The notes: a model not told the origin generated them from the sequence alone. 64,000 bases of DNA from JACDER01 sp963717765 (GCA_963717765.1 CAVQWX010000003.1:310001-374000); one strand, 5' to 3'; positions 33,001-41,479 are shown, numbered from the stretch's first letter. Made by a program: numbers and translations.

Positions 33001-35286
33001 TATTGACGCGAGATTACACGCCGAGTCGTCAATTGACATGTATTCTGAGCACGGATTAGAAGCGTTAATACGAGATGTATTTGGAAGCGTATGCCAGGCG
33101 TTAATTGTCGTGTCGTACTGGACGCCTGGATCGGCGCACTTCCACGCCGCCTCGGCCATCTGGCGCAGCAGGTCGCGCGCGTCGCGCGCGTCGACCACCT
33201 GGCCGTCGGTGCGCGCGGTCAGGTTCCACTCGGCGCCGGCGTCGACCGCCTCCATGAAGGCGTCGGTGACGCGGACGGAGTTGTTCGCGTTCTGGTACTG
33301 GATCGACGCCCAGTCCTCGGAGTTCAGGGACATGTCGTAGCCGGCCTGCTCGAGGACGCGTGCCTTCTCCTCCTCGTGGGCCTTGCACCAGATGAACTGC
33401 TCGATGTCCGGATGGTCGACGTCGAGGACGACCATCTTGGCCGCGCGCCGCGTCTTTCCGCCGGACTTGATCGTCCCGGCGGACGCGTCGGCGCCGCGCA
33501 TGAAGGAGACCGGCCCGGAGGCGTAGCCGCCCTTCGACAGCTGCTCCTTCGAGGAGCGGAGCCTGGAGAGGTTGACGCCCGAGCCCGAGCCGCCGCGGAA
33601 GATGATGCCCTCGCGGCGGATCCAGTCGAGGATCGACTCCATCGAGTCCTCGATCGAGAGGATGAAGCAGTTGTGGACCGCGACGTTGTTGGTCAGGTAC
33701 TCGCCTGACTCGGTCTGAATGTCATAGACATCCTGAGCTCCGACGGGCTCGATGGAGACGATCATCTCTTCGCGGAGGTCCGGGCAGGTCTTTGCTCCTT
33801 CGATGTCGAGCGAGCGCAGAAGTCGCTGCTGCTTCTCACTGCTCACGAAGCCGATTAGCTCGGTAAAGCGTGCTCGCTCGGAGCCGATCGAGATCGCGAC
33901 TTCGTGGAGGTCGTGGCGGTCTTCGCGCTTCTCATGCTTGTGCGTTCGCCGTGAATAAATTCCCAGCACGTTGAGGAGGAGCTGGAGGTCTTCGGTCCAT
34001 CGCTCGCCGATGACTGCGAGTGCGATGCGTCCGCTCTCGCCGCTGTCGTTGCGCTGGACGGTGATGTAGCCGTCGGCCTGGAAGGCGCTCCGCAGATACT
34101 CAGCGATAACGTCATGGGACGCGGTCCAGAGTCGGCGCGGAACACGGATCTCAGTTCCGCGATTCAAGAGCTCCCATTTTTCGACGAACTCTCGGAGCAC
34201 CTCGCCGTAGAGTCGGATGCGCCGGCATGAGACCGAACCGTCGTCGCGCTTGACTTCGGACACCCGGTGGTGAACGTCCGGGAGCGCGATCGCAAGGTTC
34301 TGCAGGATCCAGCCCAGCTCCGCCTCGCCCGCGACCTGGAACTCGACCGTCAGACTCCCGTAGTCGGCGACACACCCGTCGGCCTGTAGCCATCCTGCGA
34401 GCGCTGCTTCAGCCCGCTCAGTGATCCCTCCGTCACTCGTGAGGTTGATCGGCTCCGGCTCTTCCGCCATGCCCGTGCCGACGGGTGCGAGCACTCGCGA
34501 GAGAACCTTGGCTCGATGGGGATGCAGATGCATCCGCATGCCTGGCTTCAGCTCGTCGACACGGAGCCAGCATGGCGCGGTCCGTCGTTCCTCAACTGCC
34601 TTGACGACGTGATCGGCCGTTGCTTCGACGAACTGGCCGTTTCGCAGCTTGATCCGGTAGACGTCCTTTAGACCGTTGTGCTTCGTCGCGACGATGCGAG
34701 TGACGCCGATGGAGTCGTAGACCTCGCGGCCGATCTGATTGCCGTCGACAAGCTCACCGATTGGAACCATTCCCTGAGGGGTCGAGATGAGCGCGTCATA
34801 GGGTTGACAGGCCGAGCACTGTGGCTTCTCCTCGAAGCCGACGTTGAACCACACGGGGGAGTTGAAGGAGGCGAGCTGATTGACGAGGATCGTCTTCAGC
34901 TCGGCCTCGAAGGTCCCGGCCTCATCCTCGTCGGCGAAGTAGCCGCCCTCACGGCCCCACGCGCCGGCCGTGGTGACGATTCGGCCGATCATCTGCTTGA
35001 CGCTCGTCTCGCGCTCGGGGGAGGACATGCGGCCGCGGAAGTACTTCTGCGCGACGATGTTGGTGGCCGTCTGGGACCAGAACTTGGGGAACTCCACGCT
35101 CTTCTGCTCGAAGGCGGGCTTGTCCTTGCCGGGAATGAAGGCGTCGCGGACCTCCCACTCGATCTCGTCGAACGGGTCGCGGCCGGGAATCGTGAAATAC
35201 CGCTTCACTGCGACGGTTGCTTCCTCCTGGACGACCGTGTTTTCGACCTGCTCGACGGTCTGAATATCGTGTTCTGCCGACGCCAT
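30094..35286 (-). CDS. nrdJ: Class II (B12-dependent) ribonucleotide reductase with two inteins
   Basis: 1730-residue precursor; excision of both inteins leaves about 918 residues, normal for NrdJ. Start ATG 35286 follows GGGAGG. Extein motifs: VNQLASFNSPVWFNVG, PQCSA/CFILSIEDSMESIL (redox Cys at intein 1), NPCSEYMSIDDSACNLASINL (catalytic site), APTG/TISFMMDCDTTG (intein 2), and a C-terminal zinc/redox tail CSKCGG...CYTCRDCG. It reduces ribonucleotides in cytoplasm independent of oxygen with adenosylcobalamin. No cobalamin riboswitch is visible in the 70 bp upstream. The catalytic block (32989-33117) has markedly AT-rich codons. Confidence 0.96.
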   Translation of the reverse strand: MASAEHDIQTVEQVENTVVQEEATVAVKRYFTIPGRDPFDEIEWEVRDAFIPGKDKPAFEQKSVEFPKFWSQTATNIVAQKYFRGRMSSPERETSVKQMIGRIVTTAGAWGREGGYFADEDEAGTFEAELKTILVNQLASFNSPVWFNVGFEEKPQCSACQPYDALISTPQGMVPIGELVDGNQIGREVYDSIGVTRIVATKHNGLKDVYRIKLRNGQFVEATADHVVKAVEERRTAPCWLRVDELKPGMRMHLHPHRAKVLSRVLAPVGTGMAEEPEPINLTSDGGITERAEAALAGWLQADGCVADYGSLTVEFQVAGEAELGWILQNLAIALPDVHHRVSEVKRDDGSVSCRRIRLYGEVLREFVEKWELLNRGTEIRVPRRLWTASHDVIAEYLRSAFQADGYITVQRNDSGESGRIALAVIGERWTEDLQLLLNVLGIYSRRTHKHEKREDRHDLHEVAISIGSERARFTELIGFVSSEKQQRLLRSLDIEGAKTCPDLREEMIVSIEPVGAQDVYDIQTESGEYLTNNVAVHNCFILSIEDSMESILDWIRREGIIFRGGSGSGVNLSRLRSSKEQLSKGGYASGPVSFMRGADASAGTIKSGGKTRRAAKMVVLDVDHPDIEQFIWCKAHEEEKARVLEQAGYDMSLNSEDWASIQYQNANNSVRVTDAFMEAVDAGAEWNLTARTDGQVVDARDARDLLRQMAEAAWKCADPGVQYDTTINAWHTLPNTSRINASNPCSEYMSIDDSACNLASINLMKFRREDGEFDVEAFEHVVDTMFLAQEIFVGYSSYPTPEIEANAKTYRQLGLGYANLGALLMARGLPYDSDEGRAYAAAITALMTGRGYRKSSEIAARMGPFAGYQRNAAAMLGVMAKHRAAVGNIEHSDSVPSDLLSACRRAWDDALDLGEVHGYRNAQATVLAPTGCLVGDSLVSTSRGLVRLRTLGDPVGQKWQELELEVATDEGPREATQFYVNGFERVVSIETGRGYRIQGTATHRIKIVDENGDWVWRRFGDIRQGDRVPLMREGMVGDPQTVSLPPLGDLYWTADFRTRVPREMTAELAELVGYFMGDGSLHAKGLRFCVAQEDEDVVEHLCDLIPALFGLDATVTEKDGYTEVAVNSVPLVLWWEACGFAKLPPSAEHRGKGWVPQVPDAVLYTNDKAVYAAFVRGLFEADGTTSNGYVSWSTTSEIFSRDVQTLMLALGFVTTRKVDGAGSNWGSNDRYVLRLLNVASADRYLEEIDFISARKAATLWNGDHQQASRHDHIPVSRTLVDELAPENDALRRTMLMSLSRRGDLSRRSASALLERTESEELEHLLGFYYDTVATVETLDDQPTYDISVPDNVTYVANGFVSHNTISFMMDCDTTGVEPDFSLVKSKKLVGGGEITIVNKTVPMALEKLGYSPAEGSEIVAFVDERNTMIGAPYVKAEHYPVFDCAIGERAIHYMGHVKMMGAVQPFISGAISKTVNLPETVTVDDVAEVLKDAWRLGVKAIAIYRDNCKVAQPLSGKDKEAAAAAAVPPIPLTLRRRLPEDRTEVGRKFQVGDYEGYLHVGLYEDGTPGDIFCDVAKVGTTLQGLVNSLMISVSLGLQYGVPLEVYVSKFAHMRFEPAGLTNDADIRTAKSIVDYIFRWMGKKFLTVDQQEEIGILSPEVRARLAQGYANGGTAEAEAPAGPADAAPPGQTALFNAWEDAVECSKCGGRMIRTGSCYTCRDCGTNTGCS
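31195..32490 (-). other. Intein 2 of NrdJ (432 residues, LAGLIDADG type)
   Basis: Begins CLVGDSLVSTSRGLVRL after extein APTG and ends YDISVPDNVTYVANGFVSHN before Thr of TISFMMD. Block B is QGTATHRIKI; the terminal HN and +1 Thr fit a class 1 intein. Endonuclease motifs are LVGYFMGDGS and FVRGLFEADG. It is unrelated in detail to intein 1, so the two arrived separately. Insertion is in the conserved loop after PTG. Confidence 0.93.
33670..34809 (-). other. Intein 1 of NrdJ (380 residues, LAGLIDADG type)
   Basis: Begins with Cys (CQPYDALISTPQGMVPIGEL) after extein PQCSA and ends VYDIQTESGEYLTNNVAVHN before extein Cys of CFILS: block A Cys, block B ATADHVV, block G HN and +1 Cys are all present, so splicing should work. 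Two LAGLIDADG-like helices, ALAGWLQADG and YLRSAFQADG, mark a homing endonuclease. Base composition is lower in GC than the flanking extein. Confidence 0.93.
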
Positions 35287-35356
35287 TTGTCCTCCCAAGT
35301 CTAGTTCCGGCCCCCTGCCAGACGGACCGCGCATATTGGGGATGGCGTCGGACGGA

Positions 35357-35827
35357 CTAGGGCGTATTCCGGCGGCCGTTGAGCCGTCGAACGATCACGC
35401 TGGCGGCGCCGGCCGCGATGAGGAGAAGGGCCACGCCTCCCAAAATCACGAGCGGAATCGGAATCGAATCCGCCTTGTCGGGGCCGAGCTCGCCGAGGAC
35501 GCGCTGGATCGGCCCGGAGCGATGCCCCGCGGTCGAGCGGGACGGGCGGGTGATCGTCGTCTTCGTGCTGAGCACGCCATGGCGCGTGAGCGCGGCCCGC
35601 AGCCCGCGGTCGAGCTGCTCGGGGAGATCGGAGTAGATCTTCGCCGACTCGGGGACGCGGGCGAGAGCCTGGCGGTAGCACTGCGCCGGGTACTGCTTGT
35701 CGATCGTCCCGTCCCGGTACCAGTCGTTGATCACGGCCGCGCCGCACGACTTGGCCGAGGCGGAGCCCGCCCCGAGCGCAAGAGCAGCGACGGCCGCGAG
35801 CACGGCACTTATGACGATGGATCTCAT
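35357..35827 (-). CDS. Exported single-pass membrane protein of unknown function
   Basis: 156 residues from ATG 35827 (an in-frame ATG 30 bases earlier is possible but would lengthen the signal). Signal peptide MRSIVISAVLAAVAALALGA ending ASA, then a Cys-containing conserved segment (SCGAAVINDWYRDGTI; QYPAQCYRQAL) and a C-terminal membrane helix (IPIPLVILGGVALLLIAAGA) followed by Arg-rich tail. The extracytoplasmic part has two Cys that could pair. Precedes nrdJ by 70 bp; function not known. Confidence 0.75.
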   Translation of the reverse strand: MRSIVISAVLAAVAALALGAGSASAKSCGAAVINDWYRDGTIDKQYPAQCYRQALARVPESAKIYSDLPEQLDRGLRAALTRHGVLSTKTTITRPSRSTAGHRSGPIQRVLGELGPDKADSIPIPLVILGGVALLLIAAGAASVIVRRLNGRRNTP

Positions 35828-35915
35828 CTGTCGGACTCTCCCCTCCACGCGACTCATGTAAACAGCAGCGTGTAAGCCAAATGTTAAGGAACCGGCACCA
35901 GCGCCGGTTCGTGTG

Positions 35916-37355
35916 TCAGCGAACCGTGAACGGCGGGCTCGCCTTGCGGCTGGCGCGTCCCGGATTGACGGTGGCGACCAGGGAAACCACCACGCGGTAG
36001 CGGCCCTTCTGCAGCGGGCGCGCCGGCATCTTCACCGTCTTCGTCTTCCCGCCGATCGCCTTGCCGAGGGCGGACAGGATGCTCTTGCCGCTGGACATCT
36101 CGATCACGCCGGACGTGTACTGGCAGTCGAGATTGCAGCTGAGCTTGAACCGGATGCCGCCGCGACCGCCCTTCGGAATCTGGAAAGCGACCTTGGCATT
36201 CACCTTGAGCTTCATCCCCGGGCAGCGCGCGATCACGCCGCGCTTCACTTCCTGGAAGGCCTTCCTGACGATCGGGAGGCTCGCTTTCGCGGTGTGGTCG
36301 GCGTAGTAGAGGCCGGACTGCCACTCCGTCATCCCGGGCTCGTCGAAGGCGTGGTAGAGGAACATCGCCTTCACGGTCGGCTGGCAGAACGCGATGCCGA
36401 GCGCCTCCTTGTAGCGCTGACCCTGCACGGTCGGGGAGACGGGCTTCGTCGAGGCCTGCTCCTTGCCGGTGTACTTCCTCGCCTTCTTCTTCGGGATGGT
36501 CGACTGGATGCCGTACTCGTCGTAGACGATCGGGATCTTCGAGCCGACCTGCTTCGTCCCGCCGAACGCCTGGCCGAGCACCTTGACGAGCTTGTCGTAG
36601 TCGGCGAGCGTGATGTTCGTTCCCGTCTCGTGCCGCGTGCTCGGCAGCTCGCTGGAGTTCGAGCCGTAGGGGTGGAAGGCGAGCCAGTCCATGATCGGCC
36701 TCTTCCGGCCGCTCGAGCGGTAGAACTTGCCGAGATCGCGGATGAAGACCGTGGGGGAGTGCGACTTGCTGCTCAGGTGCGGATCGTCGTGCCCGCGCGG
36801 CGAGACCGCGCCGCCGATCACGGTGATCTTCTTGTTGACCGACTTGAGCGCGTCGTAGGTCCTCGCCAGGGTCTTCTCGTAGTTGAGCGCGGCGAGGTCG
36901 CCTCCCTTCGCGTCGAACTGCGGCTGCCAGAAGTTGCTGAGGTTGGGCTCGTTGCCGACGATTATCCGGGTGAACGAGGGGAAGTCTCTCGCGACGTTCG
37001 CGGCGAAATCGGCGAACTGCTTCCGGTGGACGTTGTCCTGCGGCGTATACCGCCCGCGCGTGTTCGTCACCGCGACGAAGACGGGGACGCCGAGGAGGCG
37101 CGACGCTGCGGCCAGGTTCCCGAGCGTCTGCTGGTCGTACTCGCGCGGCTCGCTCACCTCCGGCCACCAGAAGGCGTGCAGGTTGACCGCTCGGAAGCCG
37201 GCTAGCTTCGCCAGCGCCATGTTCGCCTTCGCCTCGACGAGGCTCGTGCGCAGCATCAGCCCGTCGTTTGCGCCGACGAGCATGCTCGGCCCGCCCGCCT
37301 GCGCGGGCGCGGCCAGGAGCAAGGCAAACAGGACGATCACAAAGAAGCGCCGCAC
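35916..37355 (-). CDS. Secreted glycoside-hydrolase-like (clan GH-A) protein
   Basis: 479 residues. Signal peptide MRRFFVIVLFALLLAAPAQA. A (beta/alpha)8 domain from about 25 to 330 with IIVGNEPNLSNFW (Asn-Glu acid/base) and IPIVYDEYGIQS (nucleophile Glu), the arrangement of clan GH-A cellulase/xylanase-like enzymes. A C-terminal beta-rich domain with two Cys (LSCNLDCQYTSG) follows. Likely acts on a surface or environmental polysaccharide. Divergent from the O-antigen-ligase-like gene with 38 bp between. Confidence 0.85.
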   Translation of the reverse strand: MRRFFVIVLFALLLAAPAQAGGPSMLVGANDGLMLRTSLVEAKANMALAKLAGFRAVNLHAFWWPEVSEPREYDQQTLGNLAAASRLLGVPVFVAVTNTRGRYTPQDNVHRKQFADFAANVARDFPSFTRIIVGNEPNLSNFWQPQFDAKGGDLAALNYEKTLARTYDALKSVNKKITVIGGAVSPRGHDDPHLSSKSHSPTVFIRDLGKFYRSSGRKRPIMDWLAFHPYGSNSSELPSTRHETGTNITLADYDKLVKVLGQAFGGTKQVGSKIPIVYDEYGIQSTIPKKKARKYTGKEQASTKPVSPTVQGQRYKEALGIAFCQPTVKAMFLYHAFDEPGMTEWQSGLYYADHTAKASLPIVRKAFQEVKRGVIARCPGMKLKVNAKVAFQIPKGGRGGIRFKLSCNLDCQYTSGVIEMSSGKSILSALGKAIGGKTKTVKMPARPLQKGRYRVVVSLVATVNPGRASRKASPPFTVR

Positions 37356-37393
37356 CGACGCCCAGATTAGCCGCCTGGCAGGCTTCTCCTCCC

Positions 37394-39313
37394 GTGAACC
37401 GTCGCCTCAACGCTTCTGTCCTGGTTCTCGCCGCGTCCGCCGGGCTCATGGTCGCCGCCCTCTTCTTCGGCGGAGGAACGGATGACGTCGACTTCCTGCC
37501 GGTCGCCCTGGCGGCGCTGTTCGTGGCGGGCGGGCTCGCCGTCGCGGTGCTGGCCGGGTGGCTGCCGCGGCCGGGGCTGGACGGTCCGGGCCTGGCGTTC
37601 TTCGCTTTCCTGGGCGGCTTCGTCGCGTGGAGCGGGCTCTCGGTCTGGTGGTCGATCGCGCCTGACCTGTCCTGGAACCTCTTCAACCGCGAGGTCGCCT
37701 ACATCGGATTCGCCGTCGTCGGCCTCTGCGTCGGGGCAGTCGCATCGCGGCGCACGGTCGCGACGGGGCTCACGGTCGCACTCGGCGCCGTGATCGTGTG
37801 GGCGCTGGCGGGGAAGGTGTTCCCATCGCTCGTAGCGGGAGGGGGGGAGGTCGCGCGCCTCCGCTCGCCGGTCGGCTACTGGAACGCGCTTGCGCTGCTG
37901 TGCGCGGCGGCGGCCGTGCTCGGACTGTGGCTCGCCACCGACCGGGCGCGCGGCCAGGTGGCCCGCGCGGCCGGCGCCGTTCTTGTCTTCTGCGCGCTTG
38001 TGGCCGTCGTCCTGACGTACTCGCGCAGCGGGATCGCCGTGACGGCGGTGGCCGCGCTCGCGTGGGTCGTGCTGAGCGGGACAGCGTTCGAGTCGCTGGC
38101 CATCCTCGGGCTCGCGGTCGTCGCGGCGGTTCCCGTCCTCGTCTACGCCTTTCTCAGCCCGGGGATCACCGACGACGGCCAGGCGTACTCCGTCCGCCGT
38201 CACGACGGCGCGATCTTCGTCCCGGTGCTGCTCCTGGCCGCCGCGGCCGTCGGGTTGACGGCGTACTGGCTGCTCGGGCGGCCGGGGCCGTCCCCGCGGA
38301 TGCGTCGCACGGCCGTCCGCCTCACGGCGATCGTGCTGGTCGCGGTCGCGTGTGCCGGCCTCATAGCGTCGGTCGCGCGCGCCGGGGGCCCCGAGCCCTG
38401 GATCGAGGCGCGCTGGCACGACTTCACCAGCGCCAAGGACGTTCCCTCGCAGTCTTCCAGCCGCATCCCCTCGCTCAGCTCGAACAACCGCTGGATGTGG
38501 TGGAACGAGGCGTGGAGCTCGTTCGAGGACGCGCCCGGCAAGGGGAGGGGCGCAAACACGTTCCAGCTCGTGAACCTGCTCGAGCGGACCACGCCGATCT
38601 TCGTCACGCAGCCTCACAACCTGTTCCTGCAGGCGCTGAGCGACACCGGGATCGTGGGCTTTCTCCTGCTCCTGGGCGCGGCGGTCGCGGGTGTGCTCGT
38701 CGCTATACGGACCGTCCGCCGCGCGACCGGCCCCGAGCGGCTCGCGGCGCTTGCCCTCGCGCTGACCGCCGCGGCGTACGTCGTCCAGTCGCTCGTCGAC
38801 GTGGACTGGGACTTTGTCGCCGTCAGCGGCTTCCTCTTCTTTGTCGTGGGCGCGCTCACGACGCGTCCGGTGCGACAGGAGGAGGCCTCTCCCGGCTGGG
38901 CGCTCGGCGCTGCCGCCGTCGTCTGCGTTGCAGTGGCGTCGCTCGTCCTTCCGTGGCTATCGGTGCGGAAGACGGACGACGCGAACGCGGCGATCGGCCG
39001 GCTCGACTACGCGAATGCCGCCGCGGAAGCCCGGAGCGCGCACTCGCTCAACCCACTCGCGCTCGGGCCGCTGTACGCGCTTGGCCTGGCGGAGACGCTC
39101 CGCGGCCGTCTCGCCGAGGCACAACGCGCCTACGCCCGTGCCGTGCGCGACCAGCCGGACAACCCGGAGCCCTGGTTCTACCTCGGCGACTTCGAGCTGC
39201 AGGCGGGCTACCGGAAGACCGCCTGCGCCTTCCTCAAGCAGGCCACCGTGCTCGATCCGTTCGACAAGACGGCCGTCGCCGAGCGGACCGAGGCCTGCGC
39301 GCCTAAGCCTTGA
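37394..39313 (+). CDS. O-antigen ligase (WaaL/RfaL-like) membrane protein with C-terminal TPR
   Basis: 639 residues. About 12 membrane segments; a large extracytoplasmic loop contains NRWMWWNEAWSSFEDAPGKG and TQPHNLFLQALSDTG, the Wzy_C signature of ligases/polymerases (the PHNxxL motif). The last 120 residues form TPR helices (ALGLAETLRGRLAEAQRAYARA). It should join or polymerise surface glycans at the outer face. GTG 37394 chosen as it starts right before the first membrane helix. Confidence 0.88.
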   Translation: MNRRLNASVLVLAASAGLMVAALFFGGGTDDVDFLPVALAALFVAGGLAVAVLAGWLPRPGLDGPGLAFFAFLGGFVAWSGLSVWWSIAPDLSWNLFNREVAYIGFAVVGLCVGAVASRRTVATGLTVALGAVIVWALAGKVFPSLVAGGGEVARLRSPVGYWNALALLCAAAAVLGLWLATDRARGQVARAAGAVLVFCALVAVVLTYSRSGIAVTAVAALAWVVLSGTAFESLAILGLAVVAAVPVLVYAFLSPGITDDGQAYSVRRHDGAIFVPVLLLAAAAVGLTAYWLLGRPGPSPRMRRTAVRLTAIVLVAVACAGLIASVARAGGPEPWIEARWHDFTSAKDVPSQSSSRIPSLSSNNRWMWWNEAWSSFEDAPGKGRGANTFQLVNLLERTTPIFVTQPHNLFLQALSDTGIVGFLLLLGAAVAGVLVAIRTVRRATGPERLAALALALTAAAYVVQSLVDVDWDFVAVSGFLFFVVGALTTRPVRQEEASPGWALGAAAVVCVAVASLVLPWLSVRKTDDANAAIGRLDYANAAAEARSAHSLNPLALGPLYALGLAETLRGRLAEAQRAYARAVRDQPDNPEPWFYLGDFELQAGYRKTACAFLKQATVLDPFDKTAVAERTEACAPKP

Positions 39314-39720
39314 ACGCGTGCGCGGTCAGCCGGCCGTAGGTGGACGCCCGCCGGAATGGATCGAGCCCGCGCCGCTTGCGGCGTAATCCGCGCCAGACCG
39401 AGTACGGAACCGCGTGGCCGCTGGACGATCTCCGCACGCGTGCATCCGACCGTGCGCAGCATTGCTCCGACTGCGGCCGGGTTCGGGCCCCCACCAGTTC
39501 GACGCGGCGCGGTTCAGCTCGTCTCCTGGATGGAACGCGGCCGCCGGCCGGCGCAGGCCGATCAGGTCGACGTGCGTGTCCACCATCAGCTGTTTCCCCG
39601 TAACGCTGGCGACCCGCTCCAGGGCGAGCAGCGGATCGCGCATGTGGTAGAGCACGCCGAGGAAGAGGACGAGGTCGAAGACGCCGACCGCCTCGGGAGT
39701 TGCCAGGCAGCCTGGGCCCG
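39303..39720 (-). pseudogene. Decayed SAM-dependent methyltransferase (CmoB/DUF1698-like) remnant
   Basis: Fragments of one protein lie in three frames on the minus strand: GVFDLVLFLGVLYHMRDP...LMVDTHVDL...PGDELNRAASNWWGP (about 39690-39500), then NPAAVGAMLRTVGCTRAEIV, then HAVPYSVWRGLRRKRRGLD ending HAFKA* at 39303. At least two frameshifts, and the N-terminal half with the AdoMet motif is missing. The rest of the gap, 39721-40027, contains only a palindromic hairpin and no recognisable gene. Confidence 0.8.
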
Positions 39721-39888
39721 AGGCGCATGTCCTCGGGCGTGCCCGTATTCCCGGTACGGCCCCCGCGCTCCGTCCGTGACCTCACACCGAGCGGATACGC
39801 CCAAGGGGACAGGCCGCCTATTCACACAAGCGGGGCCAATTCGGACCATGGGCGTGAACCCTCGAAGAGTTTTCTCCAGTTTCGGCAC

Positions 39889-39907
39889 ACCGGGGTCTGA
39901 CCCCGGT
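39889..39907 (+). terminator. Palindromic hairpin ACCGGGGTC-T-GACCCCGGT followed by TTTT
   Basis: A 9+9-bp perfect inverted repeat with a one-base centre, followed on the plus strand by TTTT and on the minus strand by no T run. It would terminate plus-strand transcription, but no gene precedes it for 570 bp except the decayed methyltransferase. It could instead be the end of a vanished mobile element or a dispersed palindrome. Confidence 0.5.
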
Positions 39908-40027
39908 TTTCCACGGCGCTCACAGACCCACGGCCCGAACGGACCGATTGAGCTGAGAATCGATCGACGAGGGCCGGCTCTCCGTCCGCACCCAGGACGG
40001 CGCGCGCAGCAATTCCACCGCGCCCTC

Positions 40028-40543
40028 CTACGAGGCGCCGACGATGTAGACGAGCTTCGCGCGGCCGAGCTGGCGGAGCTTGATCCCGTCCAGCGGCCCG
40101 ACCGTGCGCACGTGCAGCTTCTTCGCGAACTTGAGCGCCTCCGGGCGGAGGCCCGGCCGGTACATGACCAGGCTGACCGGATAGTCCGTTCGCGGCGCGT
40201 TGCCGATCTCGCCGAGGCGGTAACCGAAGTGCCGGACCTGAGCGGCGCTCGAGGCGGCTGCGCCGGCGCGGCCGTTCCCGTTCAACACCATCACCGGCGT
40301 CTTCCCCGGGGCGAGCTTCGCCCTGCCGGCCGGCGTGTGCGGCCCCGTCGCGCCCTCGGGTATCTCCGCTCCCTGCGCCGCCGAGCCTTTCAGGTGGTGC
40401 GAGACCTTCGGGACGATCAGGACGACGGCGAGGACGACCACGAGGACCGCCTCGACCGCGGCCAGGGCGCCTAGGACGAGCGTGAGCTTGCGCCAGTCCT
40501 GTGCGCCGAGCTCGAAGGGAGTGGCGACGGAGTGATCCACGTC
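40028..40543 (-). CDS. LytR_C-domain membrane protein
   Basis: 171 residues from GTG 40543. A polar start (VDHSVATPFELGAQDWRKL), one membrane helix (ALAAVEAVLVVVLAVVLIV), a linker and a C-terminal LytR_C/VanZ-like domain: VMVLNGNGRAGAAASSAAQVRHFGY, then VMYRPGLRPEALKFAKKL and LVYIVGAS. LytR_C domains accompany cell-wall LCP ligases in actinobacteria. It follows the epimerase in the same direction. Confidence 0.8.
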   Translation of the reverse strand, partial: DVDHSVATPFELGAQDWRKLTLVLGALAAVEAVLVVVLAVVLIVPKVSHHLKGSAAQGAEIPEGATGPHTPAGRAKLAPGKTPVMVLNGNGRAGAAASSAAQVRHFGYRLGEIGNAPRTDYPVSLVMYRPGLRPEALKFAKKLHVRTVGPLDGIKLRQLGRAKLVYIVGAS

Positions 40544-40568
40544 GGGTCCGGATTCGATCCGTCCGCCG

Positions 40569-41462
40569 CTACTCCTCCCGCCACGTCTGGCGCAATCCCT
40601 CCTCGAGCGACAGCTTCGGTCTCCAGCCGAGCCAATGCGCGCCGCGGGTTGCATCGAGGGCGCTGCGGCGGATCTCTCCCAGCCGCTCCGGCGCGAACAC
40701 CGGCTCGCCCTCGGTGCCGGACGCACGCCGGCAGAGGTCGTGCAGCTCGAGGATGGTCCTCTCCATGCCGCTGCCTACGTTGAAGAGGCCCTCGGCGTCG
40801 AGGGCGGCGAGCGTCGCGGCGACGATGTCGAAGACGTGGACGAAGTCCCGCGTCTGCTTCCCGTCGCCGAATATCGTCGCCGGCTCGCCCGCGCGGAACT
40901 GCTGGAAGAAGATGGCGACAACGGCTCCCTCCAGCCCGGCCACCTGGCGCGGGCCGTACACGTTCGCGTAGCGCAGGACCGTGTGCTGCCCGCCGTGCAA
41001 GCGGTTCCACATCGAGACGTAGCTTTCGGCCGCGAGCTTGGCCGTCCCGTACGGCGAGAGGGGCTCGAGCGGGTCATCCTCGCGTGCCGGCCGCTCGCAC
41101 TCGCCGTAGATCGCGCCCCCGGTAGAGGAGAAGACGACCTTCGCACCTTGCTCCTGGGCGGCCTGGAGGACGTGGATGGTGCCGATCACGTTGTCCATTG
41201 CGTCCTCGTCGGGTCGCGCGACGGAGACGCGGACGTCGGCCTGCGCTGCGAGGTGGAAGCACGCGTCGGGCCGGAAGTCCCCGAAAACGTCGCCGAGCGG
41301 CTCGCGGATGTCCCGCTCCACGAGCTCGGCGCCGCCGGGGACGTGCTCGCGCAGCCCGCGCGAGAGGTTGTCGATCACCAGGACGTCGTCGTCGCGCGCG
41401 AGCAGCGCATCGGCGAGGTGCGAGCCGATGAAGCCCGCGCCGCCGGTCACGATCGCCCGCAC
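40569..41462 (-). CDS. NAD-dependent sugar epimerase/dehydratase (GalE-like)
   Basis: 297 residues. Rossmann TGGAGFIGSHL at residue 6; Ser-Thr in VVFSSTGGAIYG; catalytic Tyr-x-x-x-Lys in SPYGTAK; RYANVYGPRQ. The pattern is that of UDP-glucose 4-epimerase and relatives; substrate likely a nucleotide sugar for surface polysaccharide. GTG 41462; divergent from tmk with 17 bp between starts. Confidence 0.9.
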   Translation of the reverse strand: MRAIVTGGAGFIGSHLADALLARDDDVLVIDNLSRGLREHVPGGAELVERDIREPLGDVFGDFRPDACFHLAAQADVRVSVARPDEDAMDNVIGTIHVLQAAQEQGAKVVFSSTGGAIYGECERPAREDDPLEPLSPYGTAKLAAESYVSMWNRLHGGQHTVLRYANVYGPRQVAGLEGAVVAIFFQQFRAGEPATIFGDGKQTRDFVHVFDIVAATLAALDAEGLFNVGSGMERTILELHDLCRRASGTEGEPVFAPERLGEIRRSALDATRGAHWLGWRPKLSLEEGLRQTWREE

Positions 41463-41479
41463 GCTCCTATCCTAGGCCG

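Noticed and set aside
35287..35356. Cobalamin riboswitch before nrdJ
   Set aside because: Only 70 bases separate nrdJ from the upstream gene and no B12-box-like sequence is visible.
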